A stretch of 64,000 nucleotides of DNA from Medakamo hakoo (lineage: Eukaryota; Chlorophyta; Trebouxiophyceae; Coccomyxaceae), in assembly GCA_026636295.1 (NCBI GenBank), contig CP089455.1, forward strand, positions 62,001 to 126,000. Direction: 5' to 3'. The position numbers and the translations under genes are program-made. Shown here one piece after another: positions 49,776 to 60,545 of the stretch. Within the stretch, counting starts at the first letter, position 1; every line of letters starts with the position of its first letter. Below the pieces are notes generated by a model, which saw only the letters and a program-made list of their open reading frames with translations, searched no databases and had not been told where the DNA came from.

Positions 49776-50543
49776 TCACTTGCGCGCGGCGGCGTACGCC
49801 TCGTTGGCCTTGTCCACGACCTTGCCGGCCACGTCCTGGGCCTTCTCCGCCACGACGGCGGCCTTGTCCTTGGCCTGCTCCAGGACGACGCCGGCCTTGT
49901 CCTTCGCGACGGCCGCGTACGCTTCCGCCTTCTCCGCGGCGGTGTGGTAAATCTCCGTCGACTGGTCCTTGACCTTGGCGCCGAACGCCTTGGCCTCCGC
50001 CACGGCCTCGTTGCCGTAGGTCTTGGCCTGGTCCAGCGTCTTGGCGGCGACGACCTTGGACTTTTCGTACGCGTCGGACGCGTAGTAGGTGCCGCGCTCC
50101 GCGAGGTACGTCGCGCCCGCGGACAGCGACTCGAACGCGGCCTTGATGCCGCGCGGGCCGGAGTTCCAGACGGCGGTCGGCGGGTCGGCCTCGTCCACCA
50201 GGACCAGGACGCCGTTGTCGCCCAGGGCCAGGGTGACGCGGCCGACGCCCTTCTCCACCGTGTTGGTCGCCCACACGGGGCGGCCGGCCTTGTCGTACAG
50301 GACCGCGTTGTCGTCCTCCTGGATGACGAAGGACGCGCCCGCGCCCAGGGCGGCCGGGTTGCCGGCGTGCGTGTGCGTGGCGAACAGGCACTTCTCCGTG
50401 CCGTCGGACTGGACCTGGTACACGACCGCGTTGCCGTCGGGCTGGATGGTGAAGCGCGCGTTGCCGGACGGCGAGACGAGCGACTCGCCCACGCCCAGGG
50501 ACGCGCCCGCGCCCAGGAGCTTGATGCCGGTGTACGGGCCCAT
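49776..50543 (-). CDS. Intracellular bulb-type (GNA-related) lectin with LEA-like helical tail
   Basis: Single exon, 255 residues, ATG at 50543. Residues about 5-130 form one bulb-type lectin domain with three subdomains. Two mannose-site motifs of the QxDxNxVxY type are intact (QPDGNAVVY and QEDDNAVLY), and the third is degenerate (ALGDNGVLVLVD). WNSG closes the domain. Residues about 150-255 are a continuous Ala/Lys/Glu-rich amphipathic helix (AKDKAGVVLEQAKDKAAVVA, then EKAQDVAGKVVDKANEAY) with 11-residue periodicity like group 3 LEA and apolipoprotein-like proteins. No signal peptide or membrane anchor is visible, so a cytosolic or nuclear site is likely. Codon use is strongly restricted to G/C endings, as in a highly expressed gene. 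A second lectin lies 2.3 kb away. Confidence 0.86.
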   Translation of the reverse strand: MGPYTGIKLLGAGASLGVGESLVSPSGNARFTIQPDGNAVVYQVQSDGTEKCLFATHTHAGNPAALGAGASFVIQEDDNAVLYDKAGRPVWATNTVEKGVGRVTLALGDNGVLVLVDEADPPTAVWNSGPRGIKAAFESLSAGATYLAERGTYYASDAYEKSKVVAAKTLDQAKTYGNEAVAEAKAFGAKVKDQSTEIYHTAAEKAEAYAAVAKDKAGVVLEQAKDKAAVVAEKAQDVAGKVVDKANEAYAAARK

Positions 50544-51354
50544 GGTTGTGTGGGTGTGGGTGAGAGAGAGGGGAGGGCGGTGGGGGAGGTGTGGTGGAGG
50601 GCGGCTGTTTTCGTGTGTTTGGGGTGGGGGCGGGGGGCGTGGGTGTGGGTGAGGGAGGGGCGGTGGTGGCGGGAGATGGTGGTGTGCGTGGGAGCGTGCG
50701 TGTGCGGGGGTGGTGGTGGCGCAGGAGGGGCGCGGCTCTGGGCGGGGCGGGCCGAGGCACACCGGCCTTTCACCCTCTTGATCTGGCAAGCGGACTGTCT
50801 GAGGCAGCCTTCCACGGGGAGGGCCCGCGCAATTGGGCGCCGGCGAGGCCGCGCTGGCGGCCGCCCAGGCATTCGTTTCTCTCGCCGATGCTGTGGTCTT
50901 TTTCCGCCCGCCGCACGGCTCGTTCCTGGCCGCGGGCTGGCCTCAGAAACCACGATCAGCCCCGCCCACCGCCGGCAACATCAAGTGAGAATGTCAAGGC
51001 TGAGTCTTGCGTGGGTGGGCTGAGGTGGGCACGCCACCCGGCTGTGCGGCGAGGCGCCCAAGGCGCACAAGCACGAGGCACGCCCGCGCGGAGCCCTGCG
51101 GGCGCGCGCGAGTGAGAGGAACGGCGTCGTGTGTGACCGCGCACGCTGCCGGTCCATCATTCGCCCAGGGCGGGCTGCTTGTGCACGTCCTGAGCACCAG
51201 GCCAGGGCTGGTGGAGAAAGGGGGGCGGCCAGCTGGCGGGAGGCGGGGCGAAGGTGCGCGGAACATCGCACCTTGAAGTCGAGATGAGTGTGTGCGCCTG
51301 CGCCCGCCGCATTCGCGCCAGTCCCCTGCCTTTCGGCAGAGAACGGGGGAGCCC
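50544..51354. promoter_or_regulatory. Divergent region, lectin 1 / orphan
   Basis: 811 bases. Near lectin 1 it is GT/GGGTGT-rich on the plus strand (50545-50700), consistent with a CA/CT-rich 5' UTR for lectin 1. The middle (50760-51300) is mixed sequence with no supported exon, though missed 5' exons of the orphan cannot be excluded. Confidence 0.45.
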
Positions 51355-52717
51355 ATGCTCGCTGGCCGGGGGGCCGCCACCCGCGCCGGCGGGGTGTGGG
51401 CCGCTGCCCGCCCACGCCCTGGCCCAGGCCCAAACAGCCTGTCCGCCGCAGCCATTGCGACATCGAGGCGACACACCGCCCTCTCCCGCAGGCGGCCGCC
51501 GCGCGACCGCCGCGCACGCGCCGGCCAGCGACCGGCCGCCGTCGGGGCTGCATCCCCTCCACCCGCGGCCGACCAGGATGACGCCTCGGCCTCCCTCGTC
51601 GACGAGGGCGGCCCCCTGGTGGATGCGGTCGTCCAGGTGTGTGTTTGATGGGTTGGGGAGGGGGTGGCTCACAGTTTTTGGCCTGCACGCCGCTGTTGCT
51701 CTCGCGGCGCGCCAGGACCCCCCCCCCCCGTGCACCCCACACCCGCGCCCCTCTCCCCATCACCCCCCACACAGGCCCTGGCCGCGACGGCGCCGCCCGC
51801 CAACCCGGCCGTTTTCCTGGACCAGGTGCGATGCTGGCGGGCAAGGCCAGACTCCACCCCGCACAAACGCGCAGACTCGAGCTCACACGGCGCCCCCCCC
51901 CACACACACACTCTCTCTGTCCAATCCCGCCTCCCCAGGCGCGCGACGCCCTCGCCGCCTGGCCGCCGTTTGCGGCCCGCCTCGCGTCCGCGCCCTTGCA
52001 CGTCCGCACGGCCGCCTGGGAGGCCCTGGCCCCACGCACAAGCCGCCTGGGCGCCTTCTCAGACGCGGACGCCTTCACCGCCGGCGCGGCCTGGGCAGCG
52101 GCGGCACTGGACGCGGACGCAGACCCGGCGGCCGTGGCTGCCCTGGACGCCGCGGCGGCCGCGGCCGCGCCGGCCGCGCCGCCGCCCGACGCGGCCGCCG
52201 AATTCACGGCCGCCGTCACAGCCCAAGCCAACGACGGAGACGACGACGCGGACCGCCGCGCCGCCGCCGAAGACGCGGCGCGGACGTCCGTGGCCCTGGC
52301 GTCCGCGGCCGCCGAGTTTGGGGACGCGGCCGCCGCCGCGGCCGTGCCCTGGGTGCGCAAGCGCGTCAAGGCCGCCCTGAAGCGGCCGGACCCGAACTTG
52401 CTGAAGCAGCTGCATTGGACGGACCCCCCGGTTGCGCGCGTGCTGGCGGCCATGGTCGGGATGGCGGACCTGCCGGTAAGAGAGAGTGGGGAATGTTTTT
52501 GGGGTGGATGGATGGATGGAAGGGTTGGTGCGCACGCCTCACACACTCTCTCTCGCCGCACCATCACCCAACTCTGCAGGCTGAAATTGATGACCGGGCC
52601 ATTGTGACGCTGCTCGTGCACAAGCTGGCGACCCTGCCGAAACCGGGCGACGGAGGAGGAGGAGGAGGGGTGGGCGACGACGACGGCGACGACGGAGGGG
52701 GGGCGGTGACGGGTTGA
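51355..52717 (+). CDS. Unrecognised Ala-rich helical protein
   Basis: Four exons, 51355-51636, 51775-51825, 51939-52475 and 52580-52717; every junction is phase 0 and the product is 335 residues. The start ATG is tentative (an upstream exon or a CCCGCAG acceptor near 51490 is possible). The conserved-looking parts are LVDEGGPLVDAVVQ + ALAATAPPANPAVFLDQ + ARDALAAWPPFAARLASAPL, then HVRTAAWEALAPRTSRLGAF, and near the end VPWVRKRVKAALKRPDPNLL, KQLHWTDPPVARVLAAMVGM, and exon 4 AEIDDRAIVTLLVHKLATLP with an acidic Gly-rich tail. Helical throughout with a negative Ala/Asp middle. I recognise no family. It sits between two lectin genes and is tandem with lectin 2 (92-base gap). Confidence 0.57.
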
Positions 52718-52809
52718 GAGGGGGTGTAGAGCGGCGGCGCCCGCACACGACACAAAAAAAAAGACGCGGCAGCAGCGCCCCCCTTCTCCACACACACCGC
52801 CGCACCAAA

Positions 52810-53731
52810 ATGCAGGGCCCACAAGCCGCGGCCATCACGCCCTATGAACGCGGCCGCCGCTTCTTGAAACCGGGCGAAGTCATGCGCGGCGGCGAGGCCA
52901 TGACGTCCGTCGACTGCAAGTCCAAGCTGGTGCGTGCGGGAGGGAGACATCGCATGGAGGGCGCGCGGTCGCGGGGCGGCGTGGGGAGGTGTGCGGCGAT
53001 CCCAAACGTGACATGCATGCATGGTGCAGGTCTTGCGCTACAGACTAGCATGCGGCTAGGGTCGAAAGCTGGCGGGACGAGCCCGGTTGAGGCGTGCGAA
53101 GAGAGGGAGGGGCCAGCCGGCCGGCCGCTTCCGCGCTCACCGCCCTAACCCCGTGCGCCTCGCGCCCCCCATCCCACCACCGCCACCTCTCACGCCCGCC
53201 CCCCGCTCCGCCCCACACAACGCACGCCAGGTCCTCCAACTCGACGGCAACCTGGTCCTGTACACCCACGACACCCGGGGCGCCGAAAAGGTGGCCTGGT
53301 CCACCGGGACGGCGGGGCGGGCGGGCGCGGACGCCCCCGCCAAGCTGGCCCTGGGCCGGGACGGCAACCTCCTGCTCACGTCCGCGGACGGGTCGACGCT
53401 CTGGTCGTCGGGGACGGGCGGGGCGGCGGCGGCGGCCGGCCCGACCCGGTCGTCGGCCGGCCTGTACGCCGCCGTCGACGACGGGGGCGTCTTCCGGCTG
53501 ATGGACGCGTCCGGGGCGTGCGTGTGGCACACGGCCGGCAGCGTGTGGGACCAAGCCAAGAGCGGGGTGGGCGGCCTGTTGGACGTCACGCGCCAGGGCG
53601 TGTCCCGGGGCGGGTCTGCGGTCGGCAGGGCCGTGGGCGGAGCTGCGGGCTGGGCGTGGGGCCTGGTGCGTGGGGGGAAGGGCGGCGGGGGCGGGAGCGC
53701 GGACCCGCCCCCTCCGTCCAGCGAGCTGTAG
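52810..53731 (+). CDS. Second bulb-type lectin
   Basis: Exons 52810-52929 and 53231-53731, 206 residues, phase-0 GTGCGT...CCAG intron. Exon 1 gives MQGPQAAAITPYERGRRFLK, PGEVMRGGEAMTSVDCKSKL, the edge strand of the lectin fold. Exon 2 opens VLQLDGNLVLYTHDTRGAEK, a perfect QxDxNxVxY mannose motif, then WSTGT, LALGRDGNLLLTSADGSTLW (second subdomain) and GVFRLMDASGACVWHTAG (third, degenerate). The tail (VWDQAKSGVGGLLDVTRQGV, then Gly/Ala-rich) differs from the LEA-like tail of lectin 1. No signal peptide. The intron between exons is long (301 bases) and contains ATGCATGCATG and GTCTTGCGCTACAG; an extra small exon there is possible. Confidence 0.8.
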
Positions 53732-54353
53732 GGTTGGGACGTTGAAAAACGAGAAAAGGTTTGTTGTTTTTTGTTGCACGGGACTCTAAAGAAAAACGTT
53801 GTTTTCATCAACGGAGGAGGTTCTGCGCAATCCAGCACTGGTGGCTTTGTCGTGGGAAACGGCGGCAGGCTTTGCGCACGCGATTGTCCACCTCTCCGGG
53901 GCTGGTTTTTTTAATAAAGGGGGGGGGTCAAAAAAAGGGGGGCCGTGGCGCGGCCTTTTTTGCTGGGGGATGCTGCGGAGGGACGCGCGCGCGCGCGCGC
54001 GCGTGCCCTGCTTCAATCGCGCGCTCCAGGTCCAGCAAAACAGGCGCCCACGAAAAAAAAGGTTCATTGTTGTATCGAAACGAAGGGTTGAAAGGACAAG
54101 CAAAAAATTTTTTTGTCGTTCTTGATCGGAGGGGGGGGGGGGGGGGGGGGACCTGAGGGAATAAGGAAGAAGCACACACACGCACACTAAGACCGAGAGA
54201 GGAAGAAGAAGGAGTCGCTAGGTCACGGCGGGCGACGGCCCGCGGTTTGTGTCTCGCGGCCCAGGCAAAAAATTGTTGGAAAGTTTTTTTTCGTGTGGGG
54301 GTGGGGTGGGGGCAAGGTTGGGAGAACGTCCCCCCTCCCTCGGCCCTTTTTTT
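53732..54353. other. Convergent intergenic region, lectin 2 / MYB
   Basis: 622 bases, relatively T/A-rich for this window, with AATAAA at 53911-53917 (inside TTTAATAAAGGGG), a GCGCGCGC run (53985-54002) and a 20-base G run (54129-54150). No gene supported. Confidence 0.55.
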
Positions 54354-57300
54354 TCAGTGGCCCGTCGACTGGCGTTTGGCCCGCCCACCGCCCGTGGACA
54401 CACTGCCCGGGCGTTTGGCCGCCTTTTCCTTGGCCGGACCACCGGCACCCGCGGGCGGGCGGGAGTACGGCACGAACGCGCCGCCATTGCCGGCGCCGGT
54501 GCCGGTGGACGCGGCCGAGCCGGGGACGCGGCCGCCCGCGCCGCCGCCCGACCCGCCCGACCCGCCGGTGCCGCCCGCCGCGGACTTGCCGCGCGTGCGG
54601 TCGCCAGACGTGCCGGTGGCGGCCGCGCGCGTGGTGGGCGCGGACCCGCTGGCCGGGCGGGCGGCGCCGCGGCCGTGCGCGGCGGTGAGGGAGGCGGAGC
54701 CCGTGGGCGGCGATGTCTCGTCCGCGCCGCGGGCCGGGCGGTGGTGCGCGCCTCCGGCGCCGCCAGCGCCGCCGCCGCCGCCCGCCTCAGACGGCGACGT
54801 CCGGTCGTCCGACCCACCGACTTCGCCGGCGGCGGCGGCAGCGGCCGCACCGGCGGCCGTGCCGGCGGCGGCGGCGGCGGCGGCGACGGGCGAGCCGGAG
54901 CCCGCGCCCGTGGTCGCGCCCGCGCCAGACCCCTCCCCCGACCCGTTGGCCGGGCGGGCGCCCGCGCCGCCGCCCGTCACGATCTGCGGCAGCGTGCCGG
55001 ACGACGGCGGCGCGGCGCCGGCACCGGCGGCGGCTTCGTTGGAGCCGCCGCCGCCGCCCGAGCCGCCAGACCCGGGAGGCTGGCCGTCGCCCGACGAGGC
55101 GTGGCCGTTGGCGGGGCCGCCGGGCGGGCCGGCTCCCGGCGCGGCGCCGCCGTCCACGCCGCCACCTGACGACCCGTCGCCCGTCGGGTTGGAGCCGGAG
55201 CCTTCCGGGCCGGACGCTTTGCCGGCGGCGGCGGCGGCGGCGGCCGCGGGCACGCCGCCGCCGCCGCCACCGACCGCGCCCGCGGCCGCGGCCGCGGCAG
55301 CGTGCAGCATGGACGCCCAGTCGCCCGTGGGACGGCCGGAAGACGGTGCGGCAGCCAGCCCAGCGCCGGGCGCGGGCACGCCGGCGGCAGCCGCGTCGGC
55401 GGCGGCTTCTCCCAGGGCGGCCGCCGCGGCGCCGACGCCGTGCCGCCCGCCCGCGACGCCCGGGGGCCCGCCAGCGCCCGCGCGCCAGTGCGCGGTGTGC
55501 CGCACGGACGTCGCGCCCGTGTCCCGGCGGGAACCCGCGCCCGCGGCGGTGGGGCCGCCGTCCGTGGCCACAGGCCCGGCACCGGTCGCGGGCGGCGCGG
55601 TCGTGCCGCCGCCCCCCGCGCCCGGTGCGGCCCGCCCGCTCTGGTCCGCGCCGTCGTCGTGCTCGTCCCCGCCCGCCGCCGCGCCCGCGCCGTCGCGCGA
55701 GACGGACGACGCACCGTCGGAACCGCGAATGCCGGCGTCGGGGCCGGGCGGGGTGGCGGTGTCGCCGCGCGCGGGCAGGGGCGGGCGGCCCGCCCCGGCG
55801 TCGGACGCGCCGGGCGCGCCGCCGTGCGTCGCCGCCGGCAGCGGCGGCGTCTCGGCGTCAGCGCGGCCGACGCCGACCGTGGCGGCCGCAGCCGCTGCGG
55901 CAGCAGCAGCCGCGACGGAGTCGGCCAGGGACGTGGTGGACGGCCGGCGGGCGAGCGGCGCGGTGGGGGCGGGGCCGCCGCCGCCGCCGGCGGCCGCGCC
56001 CGCTTTCACCCGCCCTGGCGGCTCGGACGTCGCCGTCCGCTCACCGGGCGCGGCGGGCGGGTGCACGCCGCCGTTGACTGCCGCCAGGCTGGACCCGCCG
56101 CCCGTCGCAGCGGGCGCGGCTGGGTCGGCCCGGCCGGCGGTCGGCGCACCGCCGCCGCGCCGTCCGTCGGCCGCCGCGGCGCGCGCGGCCGCTTTGCCGC
56201 ACGCCGCGATGTGGCGGGCCGCCACCGCCGCCAGGTCCGTGTGAGCCAGGCCCAGCTGGGCCAGCGTGGCGGGCGGCAGCCCCCAGAAGGGGAAGCCGGG
56301 CGGCGGCGCGGCGGCGAGGGAGGCCTGGACCTGCTCGCCCGCGGCGGCGACGACCGCGGCCGCGGCGGCCGCGGCCGCCGCCGACGCCGCCGCCGCCACC
56401 GCCTCGACCGTCGCCGCGGACGCCCGGCCGCCCAGGGCAGCAGCGACGTCCGCGACAGCGGGCGGGAGTGGGGACGCGCCCGCACCGGCGCCGCCGCGGG
56501 CGGCGGCGGCGGCGAGGCGCACGGCCGCGCTCACGCCCCCGCCTGCGGCGCGGTGGCCATGGCCGTGGGCCGCCACCACGCCGCCAGACGTGGCGCCGGA
56601 GATGGACGGCGCCGCCCCGCCGGCCGGTCCCGTGAAGCGGGAGCCGACCAATGCCGCGGGCCCGCCGGCCGGCATGCCCACCGCCCGGCGCGCGGCTTCC
56701 AACGCCTCCGCCGCCGCCTGGCCCGGCTTGCGCTTGGGGCGCGGCGGCGGCACCGTCACGTCGGACGACAGCGCGACGCCCGCCGCGGCCTCCCGCTCCA
56801 GCTTGTTGAAAAACTTCTGGGCGTGCGACCGGATCTGGACGGCAGTTTTCGTGCCGATGTACTCTGCGCGTGTGTGTGCGTGTGTGTGGGTCAGGGGGCG
56901 GGGAGGTCGTCGTGAGCTGGAGGAAAAAGAAAGCGCGCGGGCGGGGCGTCCCTTCCACCCCCTCTGCCCCCCACAGCCACACACCCCTCTCAACCACCCG
57001 CCCACGCGCTCCCTTAGAGTGTGTTTTCAATTTTTCTTCTTCTTCGTCTTGTCCCTTTGTCTCCCGGCCCGCTCAAGTCTCTCTCTCCCAGGGCTTGTGA
57101 ACAAGCTCCGGGAAACAGTCGACGGGAACAAACGAGGTGGAATAGATGTCGGATCCAAAAAAATGGCAATCAAAGTAGCGCGCAGGAGGGAGATGCGAGA
57201 GAGGGAGAGAGCCATGGAGCGGGCCGGCAAGACAGGGCGGGAGGCAGGGGAGAGAGAGAGAGAGAGAGAAAAAGGAAAAGGGCACACACAGGGGCGGTGG

Positions 57301-57841
57301 GGGAAGGGCCGAGGCCCTCCCTCCCCCACCGCGCGTGGGCGGGTGGCGGGGCACGCACCCTCAATGTTGCGCCAGGACCGGCCGTACATCTTGAGCGCGT
57401 CCACGAAGCGGGCGTGCTCGGCCTCCGTCCAGCGTTCCCGGGCTTTGGTGATGACGTACGGCTTGCGGTGCTGTGTGGCGGGAAGGGGCGCGCGCGGGGT
57501 GGTGGTGGTGGTGGTGTCAAGTGCCGTGTGAGGCGGGGTGTGGGGATGGAGAGCGTGGGTGTGCGCAGTGGCCGCCCCCCCCCTCCCACCCCCCCTTCCC
57601 CTCTCACCTTGGACGCGTCCCGCAGGTTGCGCCGCCCAATGCCCGCGCTGGCGTCGCCGGCAGACGACGCTTCTCCCGGCCCACCGCGCGTGGAGGTTTC
57701 CACGGCCGGCGGGGCGGCGGGCGCGGCGGGTGGGATGGACGCCGCCGCCGCTGCCGACGGGCCGGCGCCGGCGCCGCCGCCCCAGGCGCCTGGAGCGCCG
57801 TTGGCGCCGCCGCCGAGGTGTAGCGGCATTTCGTTTGGCAT
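54354..57841 (-). CDS. Single-MYB SHAQKYF transcription factor (CCA1/LHY/RVE-like)
   Basis: Nuclear DNA-binding protein of the one-repeat MYB class that includes the plant clock regulators. Exons 57841-57608, 57470-57359 and 56863-54354; 951 residues, phases consistent. Exon 2 codes KPYVITKARERWTEAEHARF and VDALKMYGRSWRNIE. Exon 3 continues EYIGTKTAVQIRSHAQKFFN, so the MYB domain (about residues 80-135) is split by an intron just before the recognition helix; the SHAQKFF signature is intact. A basic PRPKRKPGQ follows. The long remainder is Ala/Gly/Pro/Ser-rich with no second domain seen. Intron 1 is CA-rich at its acceptor; intron 2 carries (GA)n and a strong hairpin. It is close to the CCT gene in pathway terms, 23 kb away. 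Confidence 0.91.
57250..57332. repeat. (GA)n microsatellite and inverted repeat within a MYB intron
   Basis: A GAGAGA run at 57250-57268 is followed at 57294-57332 by GCGGTGGGGG...GGGC, loop CGAG, GCCC...CCCCCACCGC, a stem of 10 plus 4 pairs with an internal loop. It lies inside intron 2 of the MYB gene. Confidence 0.75.
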
Positions 57842-58697
57842 GGTGTTGTTCTGAGGTGCGTGCGCGGTGGAGCTGCGCTGGTGGTGGAGGCCGCCTGCGC
57901 GTGTGGGGGTGGGAGGGCCCGACGTGAGGCGGAGGGAAAAGCGGCGGCGGGCCCTCTCTCGCGTGCGGGCGCAACAAAAAAGGTGACAGAGAGGCGCGGG
58001 GCGGGCCGAATGCGTGAGGCCGCCCAAAAAACACGCTGCCAGCAGCGGGTCGCCCGCTCTCCGTCCACGCCGCCAATCCAAAACTCAAGCACAGAGTGTC
58101 TGGGCACGGTATCGGAAGGGAGCGCGCGGTGGCCTGGCGGACGACGGCACCCACGCGCGCGGAGACGGAGGCGTGAGGGGCCCCTCCACGCATGGCGCAG
58201 GCGGAGGTTGGGGGGGGGCCCTGCTCCACCGGCCATCGGGCCGGCACGCCGGCCACACCGGCCCGCCGCGGGCATTCCGCCCAGCCGGGCGACGAGTGCG
58301 GACGTCGACCATGTCTGTGGGGCGGCTCCGGCCACGGGCAAGGGCGGCGGAGTCGCGCGAGGGCCGAAACAAAAGCAGTGCTTCTTCGGAGGCAAGAAAC
58401 GCCGGCCGCACTTTTTCGGCCGCCCTCGCCACGCGCGACCCACCCGGACGCCCTTTCGCCGCCTCCACGCCACCCCGCAGGCTGCGCGGCTGATGTTCCA
58501 AAAGCTTGGGTGGGTGTGCGCTGACGGAAACGGGACGCACCTCCCAAGCCCGCCCGCCGAACAAGGAGAAGTTTTGCTGTGTGACGAGGCCCACGGAGCC
58601 AGGAAAAAGGCCGGGGCCTTGTTCATGGCGAAAAAGTGCCGCGGCCTTTTTTTTACCTTCCCCCGCATGATGACGGCCACGGCACCCCGCCCGCCCC

Positions 58698-58736
<39 letters not shown>

Positions 58737-58751
58737 CCCCGCCCTGCACGC
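57842..58751. other. Intergenic region, MYB promoter / SDH-like 3' end
   Basis: 910 bases. It should contain the MYB promoter and 5' UTR (left) and the 3' UTR of the saccharopine-dehydrogenase-like gene (right). A (CA) repeat sits at 58702-58735. The central part (58000-58650) is of mixed composition with no ORF that I can support. Confidence 0.5.
58702..58735 (+). repeat. (CA)17 microsatellite
   Basis: Uninterrupted CA dinucleotide run of 34 bases just after the stop codon of the saccharopine-dehydrogenase-like gene on the minus strand. Confidence 0.9.
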
Positions 58752-59757
58752 TCACACGTAAATCCCAAACCCCAGCCGCGTCGGCTCACTCGCGATCTCC
58801 CAGTCCGCCCGCCCCAGCTCAAACCGGCGCGCGCGGCCTTTGACAGTGCCCGCCCCCGCCGCCGCGTCGGCCAGGACGGCGGCCCTGGCCGGCGCGGGCA
58901 GCGCTTCGGGCGACCAGACGCCGGGCGGCACCGCGCCTGGGGTGAGGAGCGTGCGTGCAAAGGCGGCCGTGCATTGCCTGTGTGTGGGTGTGTGTGGAGA
59001 GGGAAGGGGGCAGGGAGTGAGACACAAAAAACACCGGGCCATCCGTCCGCCGTCCACCCCGTCCAAAAGAAAAGCAAAACAACGCACCCGACCGCCGCCG
59101 CCGCCTGGCGGTGGATGTACAGCCCCGCCGCGGCCGTGCCGTCCACCAACTCCACATCGATGCGCATGGCCAGCGCCGACCCGACGACCGCGTCGGCCGC
59201 AGAGACAAAGGGTGCGGCCAGGCGCGCGGCCGCCGCCGCGCCGGACCGGGAGCCCAGCCACCCGGGGGCGGCGCGCGCCAGGGCGGCCGTCGCCCAGTTG
59301 AACACGGCGGGCGCGGTGGCGAAGCGCGCAGACACGGACGGCACGCCCAGGACGCGGGCCGTGGACTCCACCTCCGGCAGGGAGAGCAGCGACACGGTCT
59401 TTTCGCCGAGGGGCGGCCCAAAGTCGACGGGGCGGGCGTCGGACATGGCCGGGCGGGTCACCCGCCGCCCGTCCACCCACGCGACGGCGGGCTGGGCCGC
59501 CAGCAGCAGGGAGGCTTGCAAGACGGCCGGCCCCGCCCCGCCCGACCCGGCCACGTAGTAGGAGTACCGGACGCGGGCGGGCTCGACGGGCTCGGCGGGC
59601 GCGGCCGGGTCGGAGGCGGTCGCAGGCCGCCCCCCGCCAGCGGGGCCGCCCGTCGCGGCCAAGCTCGCCGCCCCTCCGGCCCGCGCCGCGTCCACCATGG
59701 CCGCCGCCATGAGGTTGGACACGCCCGGAAAGACGCCCGCGGTGGTGATGGCGGGCA

Positions 59758-59788
<31 letters not shown>

Positions 59789-60545
59789 CAGGGCGGACTG
59801 AGAGGAGCGTTGAAAGTGTTTTTTCGTGAGCGCGTCGGCCTGTCCGTGTTCGCCTGCCGCCACGCACACGCACTCTCCCCTCCCTGCCCCGCACCTGTGC
59901 CCACTCCGGGTCGTCGCACACGTCCACGTAGGGGACGCCCGCCTTGATGGCCGCCGCCAACGGCGCCGGGACGGAGGAAGGCGACGGCGAACGCGCCGCC
60001 GCGCCGGCGCCCCCCGCCTGGAAGGGCCCCGCGCAATGAATGACGAGCGCCGCCCCCTCCAACAAGGGTGCCAGCGCGTCCGCGTCGCCCACGTCGGTGG
60101 TGGGGACGAATGCCAGCGGTGTAGAGGACGCGGACGCCGCAGGCGCCAGCGCGGCGGCGGCGGCCGCACCCCTCCCCGCGTCGCGGCCGACGAGCAGCAG
60201 GTCGAGGCGCGGCGCGGCCGGCGCATCAGTGCTCGCCTTGCCCACGCCCGCCAGCAGCGCCGCCGCCGTTGCGGACCCGATGCGGCCCGTCCCGCCCAGG
60301 ATGACGACCCGGGCGTGGCCTGGCGCGGGTGGCGGAGCCGGGGAGGTGGCCGCCGTGCGTGGCGTGGCCGTCGTTGGTGTGGCTGCCGCGGCTGCGGTGC
60401 ACGGGGCTAGCCGTGGCGTGGGTGTCAGCGGGCTGGCGCGCCGCGGGCCGGCGCCCCGCCTAGAGCGGGTTGGGCAGGGCGTCGCCCATGCCCTGGCGCC
60501 AGGCGTGCTGGTGGTGCACGACCGGGATGCCAGGGCGCGCTCCAT
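58752..60545 (-). CDS. Saccharopine-dehydrogenase-like NAD(P)-binding protein, plastid-type
   Basis: Exons 60545-59895, 59797-59088 and 58977-58752; 528 residues, all phases consistent. Residues 1-70 (MERALASRSCTTSTPG...) are Ser/Thr/Arg/Ala-rich, a likely transit peptide. The Rossmann fold starts ARVVILGGTGRIGSATAAAL, continues with LDLLLVGRDAGRG and TDVGDADALAPLLEGAALVI, then HCAGPFQ and AAIKAGVPYVDVCDDPEWAQ, hallmarks of the saccharopine dehydrogenase-like superfamily (plant At1g50450-type). Exon 2 continues ITTAGVFPGVSNLMAAAMVD and MRIDVELVDGTAAAGLYIHR. The catalytic lysine-pathway residues are not assignable, and relatives of this subgroup have no known reaction. It is head-to-head with the mitochondrial carrier (100 bases). 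Confidence 0.82.

Noticed and set aside
53038-53056. Possible extra exon (GTCTTGCGCTACAG) in the lectin 2 intron
   Set aside because: The direct splice 52929-53231 gives a complete lectin domain in phase; the extra segment adds a non-conserved peptide and quickly meets a stop.
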